From Typha latifolia (Eukaryota > Streptophyta > Magnoliopsida > Poales > Typhaceae): DNA of 64,000 nt. A model generated the notes under the pieces. It made no database searches and was not told the origin of the DNA. It was given only the letters and a program-made list of their open reading frames with translations. Position numbers and translations under genes: made by a program. Numbering within the stretch: the stretch's first letter is position 1; each line of letters starts with the position of its first letter. The stretch is from contig CM034106.1 in the NCBI GenBank assembly GCA_019914945.1, positions 5,208,001-5,272,000 on the forward strand, written 5' to 3'. Below are positions 52,601-57,828 of this stretch, piece after piece.

Positions 52601-53716
52601 AAAGTATCCTTGTGAGGCATCGAAGAAGCTTAAAGGCAGGTATCACCAAATATTATCTGAACCACTTAAAAATACTAACATATTCCAAGAACTTATTTCT
52701 TCTTTCAACCATATAAAACTTATATAATCACTGATTTCAGAAAATAAACAGAAAATTTATCAACAATTTATCAAATCAATTTCACAATTGTTCCGACTCT
52801 TAAATCAATAGGTAGGATTGGTTTTCTCTAGTTCAGGAAAAAGGAACACCAATTACCCGTATGATCTGAATAAAAAGAAACTAGAAAAGTGGAAGCTACT
52901 TGTTTTGAAAAAACAAAATGCAGTGTAAGGTTTCACACAGTAAACTGTGTAAAATACAAATGACCAACTTGACTTCCCAGAGCACTAGATTGCCAAGTCC
53001 CATCCCGTGAATTGCAGTTCGTCAGCAGCAAAGAAGTGCACCATATTTCGTGAAGAGGAACCAAAGAAAGCATATGTATATACTACACATTCCAGTAACA
53101 GTACGTAGAAATCCTCGAGTGAAACCAGAAAAGATGAAATTTTTAAGACGTGAAACAAAATGAGCAACGAAATGCCTGTTATAGCCGCCATTTCTGTTAC
53201 TCCTAAGCTCCTCGCAATCTCCCTCTCCCTCGCTTGGGGGCAGGGCATTGATATCCAGCAGCCTCGCGGCCCCAAGGCTCCACCTTTTAGTCGGCAACCC
53301 GTTCGCCTCACACTCCGGGCACAGCCAGTCCTCGCCCGCCACGTGGTGCCGCGATGACGGCGGCATCATTCTTAAGCAACCAAGGTGGAACCCCCTCTCG
53401 CAGCCGTCGCAGACCACCGTAGTGAAACGCGTCTCAGGTCGACCGCAGAGCACGCAAGGGAGCGGCCGTCCGACGCCTACCTCACCTGGGAACTCGGCCG
53501 GCGGGGCTCCGACGGCGGATACGGCGGCGTGGTAGCGGCAGGCGAGGGCGTAGGCATCATAGAGGAGTAGGGGAACTGCATCGACGGCGGCGGCTGGGGG
53601 GGCGGGGATGGCGGTGACTGGGGCGGTGGCGGGAGGTGTCTCGCACGCCGGCGGAGGGATCTCGTTGAGGTCGATGAAAAGGGGGCCGGGCGCTTCTCGT
53701 CGGCGCCGGGATCCAT
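8466..53716 (-). CDS. MBD9: MBD9-like chromatin protein, whole gene (11 exons)
   Basis: This is the only intact-looking host gene. Coding exons (minus strand, in transcript order) are 53716-~53089, 45284-45145, 44917-44540, 44240-43113, 43030-42344, 26950-26645, 24447-24112, 23142-23044, 21149-20718, 18386-15948 and 8717-8466. From exon 3 on, every junction has GT/AG ends and phase 0, and the joined reading frame stays open. The product is about 2,270 residues; Arabidopsis MBD9 is about 2,170. Domain order is PHD, partial MBD, FYRN/FYRC-like, DDT-like, bromodomain, PHD, WHIM-like, C-terminal cysteine cluster. In Arabidopsis MBD9 links SWR1 and ISWI remodellers to active chromatin and affects flowering time and branching; the same role here is inferred. 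Exon 1 has an apparent one-base frameshift, and exons 1-3 are the least certain. Introns 1, 5 and 10 are 7-15 kb and full of transposons. Confidence 0.88.
8718..9889 (-). other. MBD9 intron 10, lower part: nothing recognised
   Basis: AT-rich intron sequence without a supported gene or transposon end. Confidence 0.5.
9890..11363. repeat. hAT-like repeats related to the element at 11635
   Basis: Two starts of the same family are seen: CAAGGTTCGAAAAATTGGGA at 9890 and CAAGGTTCTAACTAAG at 10583. Both are followed by the ATCGG/GATACGTATCGGCCG-type motifs of the element at 11635-12461. A facing end, rich in CCGAAAC and GGCCGAT, is near 11,280-11,363. The middle is purine- or pyrimidine-rich filler. 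Exact ends and target duplications were not found. Confidence 0.5.
11635..12461 (-). mobile_element. hAT-like element with 8-bp target duplication
   Basis: Terminal inverted repeats begin CAAGGTTCGAAAAATTGGGA (11635) and, from the other side, CAAGGTTCATCGGATTGGGA (12461). An 8-bp target duplication ATCACACC is at 11627-11634 and 12462-12469. Eight-bp duplications and CA-starting ends are typical of hAT elements. A minus-strand frame near 12,010-11,868 reads [18 protein letters not shown], then [18 protein letters not shown], which may be a decayed transposase tail; that assignment is weak. A 10-bp tandem repeat (GGATACTAAG) is at about 12,053-12,092. Confidence 0.7.
13391..13798 (+). CDS. Open frame of unknown origin inside the Mutator-like element
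   Basis: A 135-codon open frame with ordinary amino-acid mix includes [20 protein letters not shown] and [18 protein letters not shown], then a Pro/His/Gln-rich tail ending basic ([20 protein letters not shown]). The first part looks like a real protein helix bundle, so it may be another captured fragment, but I do not recognise the family. No evidence of expression. Confidence 0.35.
   Translation: MMVSFLGIDYCDASLAHDIVSHDSSQMENLVSIQENSLRDLLLVGADATEAKNLYLAYAMITKLDDLLFAQDNIDNSLNPSPPQTNHRIHQLQQGTSATPHHPPIDPSQREKIRRFSGRNRSFERKSKQNRPETN
13838..14160 (-). pseudogene. Captured fragment of a triose-phosphate/nucleotide-sugar translocator gene
   Basis: The minus strand reads [20 protein letters not shown], then [20 protein letters not shown]. 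These match the EKL(N/D)S(M/L)NLLMYMAPIA and [22 protein letters not shown] motifs of the plant TPT/nucleotide-sugar transporter family. After a frameshift the C-terminal end follows (LGVVLYNEE, stop). It lacks the N-terminal half and has internal deletions, so it cannot make a transporter. It sits inside the inverted repeats of a Mutator-like element in intron 10 of MBD9, in the same orientation as MBD9. Confidence 0.75.
14400..15947 (-). other. MBD9 intron 10, upper part: nothing recognised
   Basis: AT-rich intron sequence. No transposon ends or coding frames that can be supported. Confidence 0.5.
15948..18386 (-). CDS. MBD9: MBD9 exon 10: large WHIM-like and zinc-binding C-terminal exon
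   Basis: At 813 codons this is the largest exon. It begins [20 protein letters not shown], a WHIM1-like helix, after a CAG acceptor. A long low-complexity Ser/Asn-rich part follows, then a short coiled coil ([20 protein letters not shown]) and the WHIM-type motif [18 protein letters not shown]. Further on is a cysteine cluster, [20 protein letters not shown], ending in an [12 protein letters not shown] C2HC pattern, which may be a zinc ribbon. The end is [16 protein letters not shown] before GTATGC. Several long open frames on the plus strand here are antisense shadows. WHIM motifs help remodellers measure nucleosome spacing; that role here is inferred. Confidence 0.9.
18387..20717 (-). other. 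MBD9 intron 9: no gene
   Basis: Intron of 2.3 kb. A short direct repeat (around AACATTTGTTTTA.TATG.TAATGATATAC, near 18,742-18,770 and 18,821-18,848) is the only structure seen. Confidence 0.6.
20718..21149 (-). CDS. MBD9: MBD9 exon 9: PHD finger 2
   Basis: The exon opens [17 protein letters not shown] and contains a complete C4HC3 PHD finger: [20 protein letters not shown], then [11 protein letters not shown] and WYCPSC. This is a classic PHD of the histone-tail-binding type, next to a bromodomain as in many chromatin readers. It is followed by a basic stretch (VVKRHQRKH) and a helical segment ending SVEE. Acceptor CTTGTAG and donor GTTTG are visible; both ends are phase 0. Confidence 0.9.
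21150..23043 (-). other. MBD9 intron 8: no gene; GT microsatellite
   Basis: Intron of 1.9 kb with a (GT)n tract at about 22,277-22,298. Part of the sequence around 22,110-22,460 resembles a decayed retroelement (GAAGGTGGACGATAG-type text), but no motif is firm. Confidence 0.5.
23044..23142 (-). CDS. MBD9: MBD9 exon 8: end of the bromodomain
   Basis: This 33-codon exon encodes [15 protein letters not shown] and continues [18 protein letters not shown]. It completes the B and C helices of the bromodomain. At the place where bromodomains usually have YN (the Asn that holds acetyl-lysine), the text is AYGD, so the key Asn looks absent. Both splice junctions (TTGCAG; GTTCATT) are phase 0. Confidence 0.85.
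23143..24111 (-). other. MBD9 intron 7: nothing recognised
   Basis: Intron of 969 bases with a pyrimidine-rich block near 23,520-23,600. Confidence 0.6.
24112..24447 (-). CDS. MBD9: MBD9 exon 7: first part of the bromodomain
   Basis: It starts [13 protein letters not shown], has a basic stretch ([11 protein letters not shown]) that may be a nuclear localisation signal, then enters a bromodomain: helix Z/ZA-loop text with [18 protein letters not shown] (the PxDxxxI pattern) and the helix [14 protein letters not shown]. It ends phase 0 at GAG before GTATGT. The bromodomain is completed by exon 8. Confidence 0.88.
24448..26644 (-). other. MBD9 intron 6 with GATACG-type repeat and GA tract
   Basis: Intron of 2.2 kb. 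About 25,080-25,850 holds a repeat with palindromic CCGATACGG/GATACGTATC text, a GC-rich CCGGCACGTGGCAC stretch and an (AG)n tract at about 25,565-25,610. This resembles the ATCGG-rich repeats in intron 10 and near 27,700-28,060. No coding frame. Confidence 0.5.
26645..26950 (-). CDS. MBD9: MBD9 exon 6
   Basis: The 102-codon exon begins [12 protein letters not shown] after a TTTTCAG acceptor and contains [19 protein letters not shown] and [18 protein letters not shown], ending GNASGPTK before GTAG. The paired PEWA motifs and the run leading into the bromodomain are, from my memory of the family, among the best conserved parts of MBD9 proteins. The exon is phase 0 at both ends and lies directly below the retrotransposon-filled intron 5. 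Confidence 0.87.
26951..28266. other. Start of intron 5: unassigned, then leader of gypsy element A
   Basis: From about 27,700 a GGTTCGAAGTACCGG-type repeat with GCCGATTGGCACGGGG text is seen. The last 180 bases, which lead to the primer-binding site at 28,267, should be the end of a 5' LTR of element A, but they do not visibly match its 3' LTR at 32,635, so the 5' LTR is replaced or too diverged. Confidence 0.4.
28267..32634 (+). mobile_element. Ty3/gypsy element A, internal region (gag-pol, decayed)
   Basis: A primer-binding site (TGGTATTAGAGC, 28267-28278) is followed by gag ([17 protein letters not shown] near 28,640; [15 protein letters not shown] near 29,020), a CCHC zinc knuckle (CYKCDE..KGHKC near 29,400), RT ([26 protein letters not shown] near 30,580), RNase H (about 30,800-31,300), and integrase (CDICQSKHE near 31,585; [14 protein letters not shown] near 31,923; [15 protein letters not shown] end near 32,430). 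The gag-PR-RT-RH-IN order is Ty3/gypsy. Many stops and frameshifts show it is dead. It lies in intron 5, antisense to MBD9. Confidence 0.85.
32635..34780 (+). mobile_element. LTR of element A and following GC-rich leader
   Basis: Directly after the pol end and TCAC comes TGATAAGACATAATGGCG (32635), which matches the LTR start at 41536. It continues with AT-rich text, a TC-rich and GC-rich part (about 32,920-34,270), and a 22-bp minisatellite (33500-33640). The far end of the LTR is not seen; it may run up to the gag of element B near 34,784, in which case the two elements share one LTR family. Confidence 0.5.
33500..33640. repeat. 22-bp minisatellite
   Basis: At least six units of the form CCCATTAGACTTAAACCCAA plus AA follow each other at exactly 22-bp spacing (33500, 33522, 33544, 33566, 33588, 33610). 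Odd and even units differ (TAAACCCAAAA against TCAACCTAAAA), so the array has a 44-bp higher order. Confidence 0.85.
35477..36387 (+). mobile_element. Solo LTR (family S1) with 5-bp target duplication
   Basis: The LTR starts TGATACACTTAG and ends GAACTTATCA. The target duplication CAACT is perfect, at 35472-35476 and 36388-36392. Removing it restores the gag frame (DYVAT joined to TFDELMVRA). It carries GCGTTCGAACGC-type modules (35,545-35,745), a CTATATATATG TATA-like site near 35,797, and a TC-rich leader part. Near its 3' end the tRNA-Met primer-site sequence TGGTATCAGAG appears twice (36,331 and 36,351). Relative of the solo LTR at 1485-2324. Confidence 0.85.
38852..39511 (+). mobile_element. 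Solo LTR (family S2) with 5-bp target duplication
   Basis: A 660-bp segment begins TGTGATAACC and ends CCATGACA. It is flanked by a perfect ACGCC at 38847-38851 and 39512-39516. Removing it rejoins the integrase text TRLYTP with [10 protein letters not shown]. It differs from family S1 and has a C-rich second half. The orientation is taken from the TG...CA ends and is tentative. Confidence 0.8.
39838..40735. mobile_element. Harbinger/Tourist-like DNA transposon carrying a TPLATE-like fragment
   Basis: A 0.9 kb segment splits the integrase of element B. Its outer parts match the element at 6417-7475: AAATACCCTTGACTATATG near the left end, TTATAA/CACTCGGG subterminal repeats, and GGAGGCTTATTCTAAAATAA near the right end. 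The middle (40,019-40,490) is unlike either flank: GC-rich and coding for a TPLATE-like fragment on the minus strand. A TAA/TTA trinucleotide flanks the ends, as expected for PIF/Harbinger elements, but the left end looks trimmed, so the superfamily call is inferred. Confidence 0.65.
40019..40480 (-). pseudogene. TPLATE: Captured fragment of a TPLATE-like gene
   Basis: The minus strand is open for about 150 codons: [20 protein letters not shown], then [40 protein letters not shown], and [20 protein letters not shown]. This follows the start of plant TPLATE in order and spacing (LQALQ, DxSxIAK, SPxSAxCKKLxFDLxRS, LLDxxSxWW, SDAV). TPLATE is the name-giving subunit of the plant endocytic TPLATE complex at the plasma membrane. 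The fragment lacks the start codon region and most of the gene and ends in a stop after DAVVK. It is carried by a DNA transposon. Identification is from memory of the family, with about 40-45% identity judged by eye. Confidence 0.72.
41536..41745 (+). mobile_element. Truncated LTR of element B
   Basis: After ATCAC the sequence TGATAGGATATAATAATGTG begins an LTR start homologous over about 210 bases to the LTR at 32635 (shared GTGTACTAG.GCAG, TTTATGATCAATTTTGTATT and TTTTCTTTTGAGG blocks). It stops matching near 41,745, so the LTR is truncated. Confidence 0.7.
41746..42343 (-). other. End of MBD9 intron 5: no gene
   Basis: AT-rich sequence between the truncated LTR and exon 5. It reads unlike the repeats around it, but no gene is recognised. 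Confidence 0.5.
42344..43030 (-). CDS. MBD9: MBD9 exon 5: DDT-like region
   Basis: The exon starts [20 protein letters not shown] and continues [13 protein letters not shown], a DDT-like helix pattern typical of proteins that bind ISWI-type remodellers. A second helical block follows ([20 protein letters not shown]), then a basic linker ([13 protein letters not shown]) and a hydrophobic segment with [19 protein letters not shown]. It ends ADAL before GTAAGA. Both junctions are phase 0. The 15.4 kb intron that follows holds two retrotransposons and several later insertions. Confidence 0.87.
43113..44240 (-). CDS. MBD9: MBD9 exon 4: FYRN/FYRC-like region
   Basis: The 376-codon exon opens with [19 protein letters not shown], then [19 protein letters not shown] and [11 protein letters not shown]. 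This is the pattern of an FYRN domain running into FYRC, found together in trithorax-type and MBD9 proteins. The rest is a helical region ([39 protein letters not shown]) and a conserved-looking cysteine stretch ([14 protein letters not shown]), ending AELAGDAFQ. Acceptor TTCCAG and donor GTACATTAG-type are both visible, and both junctions are phase 0. The FYR regions are thought to act in protein-protein contacts inside chromatin complexes. Confidence 0.85.
44540..44917 (-). CDS. MBD9: MBD9 exon 3: C-terminal half of the methyl-CpG-binding domain
   Basis: The exon reads [21 protein letters not shown] and then [12 protein letters not shown]. This resembles the second half of a plant MBD, where a YxVYCAPDGKxFxS-type strand is followed by an xDVxxYLG helix. 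After it comes a basic patch (LPLRRRKRD) and a Ser-rich acidic segment ending SRHSS. The donor is GT at 44539-44538, giving a phase-0 junction with exon 4. The start is chosen at 44917 because it keeps [10 protein letters not shown], but the polypyrimidine-rich acceptor at 44869/44868 is a stronger splice signal and would begin at DGKQF. The N-terminal half of the domain (the GWxVE region) was not found in any frame upstream. Confidence 0.7.
45145..45284 (-). CDS. MBD9: MBD9 exon 2 (linker between PHD 1 and MBD)
   Basis: An open stretch beginning [18 protein letters not shown] and continuing [18 protein letters not shown] lies between a good acceptor (TTTTGCAG) and a good donor (GAAG followed by GTATAC). 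No domain is recognised. Its place, between the PHD exon and the MBD exon, and its acidic then basic-helical character fit the linker of MBD9 proteins. The listed donor leaves phase 1, which joins the alternative acceptor of exon 3 at 44868. A second donor, after GAA ending at 45131, leaves phase 0 and joins exon 3 at 44917. Which pair is used cannot be settled from sequence alone. Confidence 0.6.
47759..47958. repeat. 100-bp tandem duplication in intron 1
   Basis: TCCTATTTGATT starts at 47761 and again at 47861, and the two 100-base units stay aligned to the end with about 15-20 differences (for example GATCAGTTCCTTAGCAGGG against GATCACTTCCTTAACATGG). Confidence 0.9.
49234..49308. repeat. 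38-bp tandem duplication
   Basis: GGGCTTTCATACACACACAC followed by AAGCCGAAGGAGGAATT occurs twice, at 49234 and 49272, with almost no differences: a recent duplication. Confidence 0.9.
50690..51098. repeat. 204-bp tandem duplication in intron 1
   Basis: Two adjacent copies of about 204 bases. Shared landmarks are CATATTGAAC.TGCAA (50,709 and 50,913), GGTTGT.(A/G)ATATCAAATTTT, and ACTTAGCAAAATTAAG (50,872 and 51,074). Divergence is about 12-15%. Confidence 0.85.
51987..52047. repeat. 32-bp tandem duplication
   Basis: GATAATAATAAAGAATCTAG plus GAAGCAATA occurs twice, at 51987 and about 52019, nearly identical. Confidence 0.85.
53089..53716 (-). CDS. MBD9: MBD9 exon 1: start, Pro-rich N terminus, PHD finger 1
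   Basis: The natural start is the ATG at 53716 ([13 protein letters not shown]). About 15 residues later the family-like motif FIDLNEIPP appears in another frame, which then runs open to the exon end, so the sequence is one base short in the run of C and T near 53,676-53,685. The continuing frame carries [18 protein letters not shown] and then a C4HC3 PHD finger: [27 protein letters not shown]. No in-frame ATG precedes the PHD finger, which supports a frameshift in place of another start. The exon end at 53089 (GT after AAT) is the only donor I found with the phase needed by exon 2, and it is a weak one. PHD fingers bind histone H3 tails; the specificity of this one cannot be read. Confidence 0.75.
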
Positions 53717-54045
53717 CAGCACGACATTCTTCTAGGGTTAGAGAGAGAGAGAGAGAGAGAGAGAAGGTAAGACGGAGAGCTTTGTCGTTGCTCGCAAGGA
53801 AGAAAAGGGAAAGGGATAGGGATTGGGACTGGGGTCGGGATTGGGATCGGCAGGGGAGACGCGTATTCGAAAGGTGGAAGAAGAAGAGCGGCCCTTGCGG
53901 TGTTTGCTGTTCGTTGGCAAATAGGCGATGGACTCCTTGTAGAGGATGGCAGAGGACGTGCGGGTTTCATGTGACAAAGCGAAACGGATGAGTAGGATAG
54001 GCTGCAAGGTTGGAGTTTTTGACCGATAGTCTTTTATAATTTATT
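53717..54045 (-). promoter_or_regulatory. MBD9: MBD9 core promoter and 5' leader
   Basis: A TATA box (TATAAAAG on the minus strand) is at 54038-54031. A start of transcription about 30 bases downstream would give a leader of roughly 285 bases. The leader ends in a CT-rich tract (GA repeat on the plus strand, about 53741-53764) and an AACCCTAG telo-box-like site (53739-53732), both common in plant housekeeping promoters. The leader contains upstream ORFs that end in a TGATG overlapping the main start codon. Confidence 0.45.
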
Positions 54046-54240
54046 TATCTAAATAGATTATTCATCAAACTTAATAGGTTTTTATTTGCACCAAAAATCT
54101 ACTTGGTTCTCGAGTCTAGGGTTACTTTCGGTTTGCTTCTCACTTAGAGTTTTTTTTTTATAATTTTCTTCCAACTTTGCCCTTTCTTTTCACTTGAGGT
54201 TATTTTTTACTTTTCTTCCAACTTTGCACTTTCTAATCTT
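54046..54240. other. Short gap upstream of the MBD9 promoter
   Basis: AT-rich; no structure recognised. Confidence 0.4.
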
Positions 54241-56450
54241 TTTCTAATACAAGTCTCTAATCGTTTTTTCTACTTTATCATTGAAGTTGTTAAAAGACAA
54301 CGAAATGTGTATAGAAAAAAAAATAAAAGTTGTTAAAAGACAACAAAATATAAATTCTCACCACTATCTCTAATTAATCTCTTATTTTATTAATTAAAAA
54401 GTGATTATAAAGACTTGTATAGAAAAAAAAGATAATAATTAATAAAGACTTGTATAGAAGCGTATAAAAAAAATAATGAAAGTTATTATATTTGTGAAAA
54501 TTGTTATTACATTTACGAAAGTTGTTAATATATTTTTTCTTATTTTCTCTTGTTGCTCTTTCTTTTTAGTCTACTTCACTATTGAAGTTGTTAAAATATA
54601 ACGATATGTGCACTACTGGAGTTGTTAAAATATAACGATATGTGCATAGAAGATAATGAAATATAAATTCTCACCACTATCTCTAATTAGTTTCTTACTT
54701 TATTAATTAAAGAGCGATTATAGAAACTTGCATAGAAAAAAGAATGATTAATAGAAAACAACTAAAGTTATTATTATATTTGCGAAAGTTGTTATTATAT
54801 TTATAAAAATTGTTAATATGTTTATTCTTCTTCTTAATCTACTTTACCACTGAAGTTATTAAAATACAACGAAATATGTATAGAAAAAAAATGAAAGTTG
54901 TTAAAAGATGATGAAATATAAATTCTCACCACTATATCTAATTAATATCTTATTTTATTAATTAAAGAGCGATTATAGAGACTTATATAAAAAAAAAAGA
55001 ATGTAAATTGTTATTATATTTGTGAAAGTTGTTATTATATTTGGGAAAATTGGTTTTTAACAACTTTCCTTGATTTTTAACAACTTTAGTTGTTTTTTCT
55101 ATACATTGCAGAATTATATATTTCACCATTATAATTTACATAGAAATAAATAATAATCACATAGAATCATACTTTTAGTTATTATTTATTTATGTATAAT
55201 AATTATTTATTTCTATGTAAATTATAATGGTGAAATGTGTAGATTCTGCAATATATAGAAAAAACAATGAAAGTTGTTATTATATTTACAAAGATTGTTA
55301 ATATATATAGTTTTCTTCTTCTATTACATTTTTTCTGTCATTGCTTCTTCTTCTTTATTTTCTTTTTATTCTTCTTCTATACCTTAATTATTATTTTTTT
55401 ATACAAGTCTCTCTAATCACTCTTTAATTAATAAAGTAAAAAATTAATCAGAGATAGTGGTGAAAATTTAAATTTCATCGTCTTTTAACAACTTTCATTT
55501 TTTTTCTCTATACACATTTCGTTGTCTGTTAACAACTTTCATTTTTTTTCTCTATACACATTTCGTTGTCTGTTAACAACTTTAGTGCTGAAGTAGATTG
55601 AGAAGAAAAAAAAACAATAGAAAATAATAAGAAAAAAATATATTAACAATTTTCACAAATATAATAACAACTTTTGCAAATATAATAATAACTTTTGCAG
55701 ATATAGTAATAACTTTCGTTATTTTTTTCTATACAAGTCTATATTAATCATTCTTTTTTTTCTATACAAGTCTCTATAATTGCTCTTTAATTAATAAAGT
55801 AAGAGATTAATTAGATATAGTAGTGAGAATTTATATTGTATTGTCTTTTAATAACTTTTTTTACATATTTCGTTGTCTTTTAACAACTTCAATAGTGAAG
55901 TAGATTAAGAAGAAAGAACAACAACAGAAAATAAGAAGAAAAGAAACATATTAACCACTTTCGTAAATATAATAACAACTTTCACAAATATAATAATAAT
56001 TTTCATTATTTTTTCGATACGCTTTCCATACAAATCTTTTTCTTCTTTCTTCTTCTTCTTCTTTTTATTTTTCTTCTTTTTCTTCTTCTTTTTCATCTTC
56101 TATCCCTTAATTATTCTTTTTTTCTATACAAGTCTCTCTAATCGCCATTTAATTAATAGAGTAAGAGATTAATTAAAGATAGTTGTGAAAATTTATATTT
56201 TGTTGTCTTTTAATAACTTTTATTTTTTATTTTTCTTATATACACATTTCGTCTTCTAACAATTTTAGTGGTGAAGTAGATTAAGAAGAATAAGCAATAA
56301 CTGAAAATAAGAAAAAGAAACATATTAACAACTTTTGCAAATATAATAACAAATTTCGTAAATATAATAACAAATTTCATAAATATAATAACAAATTTCG
56401 TTGTTTTTTCTAGACAAGTCTCTATTATCATACTTTTTTTCTATATGTTA
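54240..56450. repeat. Large AT-rich palindromic array, three units per arm
   Basis: A conserved block, CTCACCACTATCTCTAATTA, appears on the plus strand near 54,357, 54,670 and 54,925, and as reverse complement near 55,450, 55,815 and 56,175. Between blocks are repeats of GAAAGTTGTTATTATATTTG (or its complement) and of CAACGAAATGTGTATAG. The arms meet at a tight hairpin: about 55,096-55,160 pairs with about 55,199-55,263 around AATTTACATAGAAATAAATA. The whole is a nested inverted repeat of 2.2 kb. It has no coding capacity; the long Lys/Phe-rich open frames in it are composition artefacts. Confidence 0.85.
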
Positions 56451-56606
56451 GCTTTTTAGTGTTGGCAATTGTGTACAAAATATTCTAAGTATTTTTATAC
56501 ATGCACATGAACATTTATACAAGTCTAGAAAGTATTTGTTTTGAAGAATTGCAAGATTAATGGAGAAAAGTTTACAAGTTCACATCACGTTCACACTGCG
56601 TTCACA

Positions 56607-57040
56607 ACGCGTTCACATAGACAGAGAGTAGCATTCTCAAGCGTGTTTGAACGCGAGTGCACGCGTTCACACAGACAAAGAGCAGCGTTCACAAGCGCGT
56701 TCAAATGCGAGCGCACGCGTTCACACAGACAGAGAGCAGTGTTCACAAGCGCGTTCAAACGCGAGCGTACGCGTTCACACAGACAAAGAACAGCGTTCAC
56801 AAGCGCATTCACACAAACAGAGAGCAACGTTCACAAGCGCGTTCAAACGCGAGCGTAGGTATTCAGACAGATAGTAAATGCTATTTATGCGCGCATTCGA
56901 ACGCAGTCTTGGCCATTCGAGCGCAACTTGTGAAAATCAAGCCGTCGCGTTCGAACGCACTTGGGCTCGTTCGAACGCACATGAAATCAAATCAGGTCGT
57001 TCGAATGCACCCGGGCCACGTTTGAACGCACCTACGAAGT
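56607..57040. repeat. 54-bp GC-rich tandem array (copia LTR/leader)
   Basis: ACGCGTTCACA(C/T)AGACA(G/A)AGAG starts at 56607, 56661, 56715 and 56769, exactly 54 bases apart, followed by a degraded unit and by GCGTTCGAACGC-type palindromes up to 57,040. It lies just upstream of the copia gag, so it probably belongs to its LTR or leader. The modules resemble those in the S1 solo LTRs. Confidence 0.85.
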
Positions 57041-57179
57041 TTGCAATTTTTTGGACTTTCGTGAGTTCGGATAAGACTTGGATTTGGCTATATCTTGGAG
57101 ATCTTATATAAGTATTATGATGCCCTAACTCTAAGGGGTTTGGTGAAACAATTTGAAGGAGCCTTTAGAGAGAGATTAG

Positions 57180-57828
57180 ATAGGCATAGATTTTCATAGA
57201 GATGGACAATCGTCTATTAGACCTCCTATTCTAGATGGATCAAATTATGGATATTGGAAAGCTAACTTGTGGTATTTAAATTCTAACTACATTATGGACC
57301 TCCTACTACATTATGGATGTTTAAATTCTAACTTGTGGTATTTAGACAATGGCTGTTCAAGACATATGTCGGGCGACAAATTCTTATTTTCTAATTTCGA
57401 AGAGCATAAAGGGGGAGTTGTGACATTTGGAGATGGTAATTCATCCAAGGTAATAGGTAAATGAAAGGTAAGTACTCCAGGTGTTCGTATTCTTGAAAAT
57501 GTTCTTTTTGTTAAGGGTTTGAAAGTAAATCTACTTAGCATCAGTCAATTTTGTGATGAAGATTATGAGGTAAAATTCTCTAAAAATGATTGTATTATTC
57601 TAGATCATGATGGTAATGTTATATGTTATAGATCTAGACCATCTGATAATTGCTATATTATTGGAACTTCGCATACTCTGAAATGTAGTGGTGCTTTTTT
57701 TAACATTGCAGATCTTTGGCATTAACGTTTTGGATATGTGAATCATAAGAAATTGTTTAATCTGTCCAAACAAGAAGTGGTAAGAGGTATACCTAAGATG
57801 AAGGAAATGTCAAAAAGTGTGTGCGGTC
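57180..57828 (+). mobile_element. Ty1/copia element, 5' part (deleted gag, protease, gag-pre-integrase)
   Basis: ATG at 57202 opens a gag start (PPILDGSNYGYWKANLW). An internal deletion then joins it to the protease (WYLDNGCSRHMSGDKFLFSN; in copia the catalytic triad is usually DSGCS, here DNGCS). Next is GVRILENVLFVKGLKVNLLS and the gag-pre-integrase segment (IADLWH.RFGYVNHKKL). The frame breaks at KSVCG near 57,826. Dead copy, on the plus strand. Confidence 0.8.

Larger units (their letters stand above)
45285..53088 (-). other. MBD9 intron 1: 7.8 kb, local duplications, no gene
   Basis: No coding frame with recognisable domains on either strand. Structures seen are a 100-bp tandem duplication (47,759-47,958), a 38-bp one (49,234-49,308), a 204-bp one (50,690-51,098), a 32-bp one (51,987-52,047), and a MITE-like AT-rich block near 49,590-49,940. 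The missing first half of the MBD domain was looked for here and not found. Confidence 0.55.

Noticed and set aside
53477..53722. Open frame with Pro-rich tail as the true N terminus of MBD9
   Set aside because: Only its first 13 or so codons fit; after that the family motif FIDLNEIPP and the PHD finger are in another frame, so the rest is out of frame.
53738..54007. 89-codon minus-strand frame upstream of MBD9
   Set aside because: Ends in Ser/Leu repeats from the CT tract and has no homologous motif; treated as leader sequence.
55905..56431. Lys-rich and Phe/Ile-rich open frames
   Set aside because: Composition artefacts of the AT-rich palindromic array.
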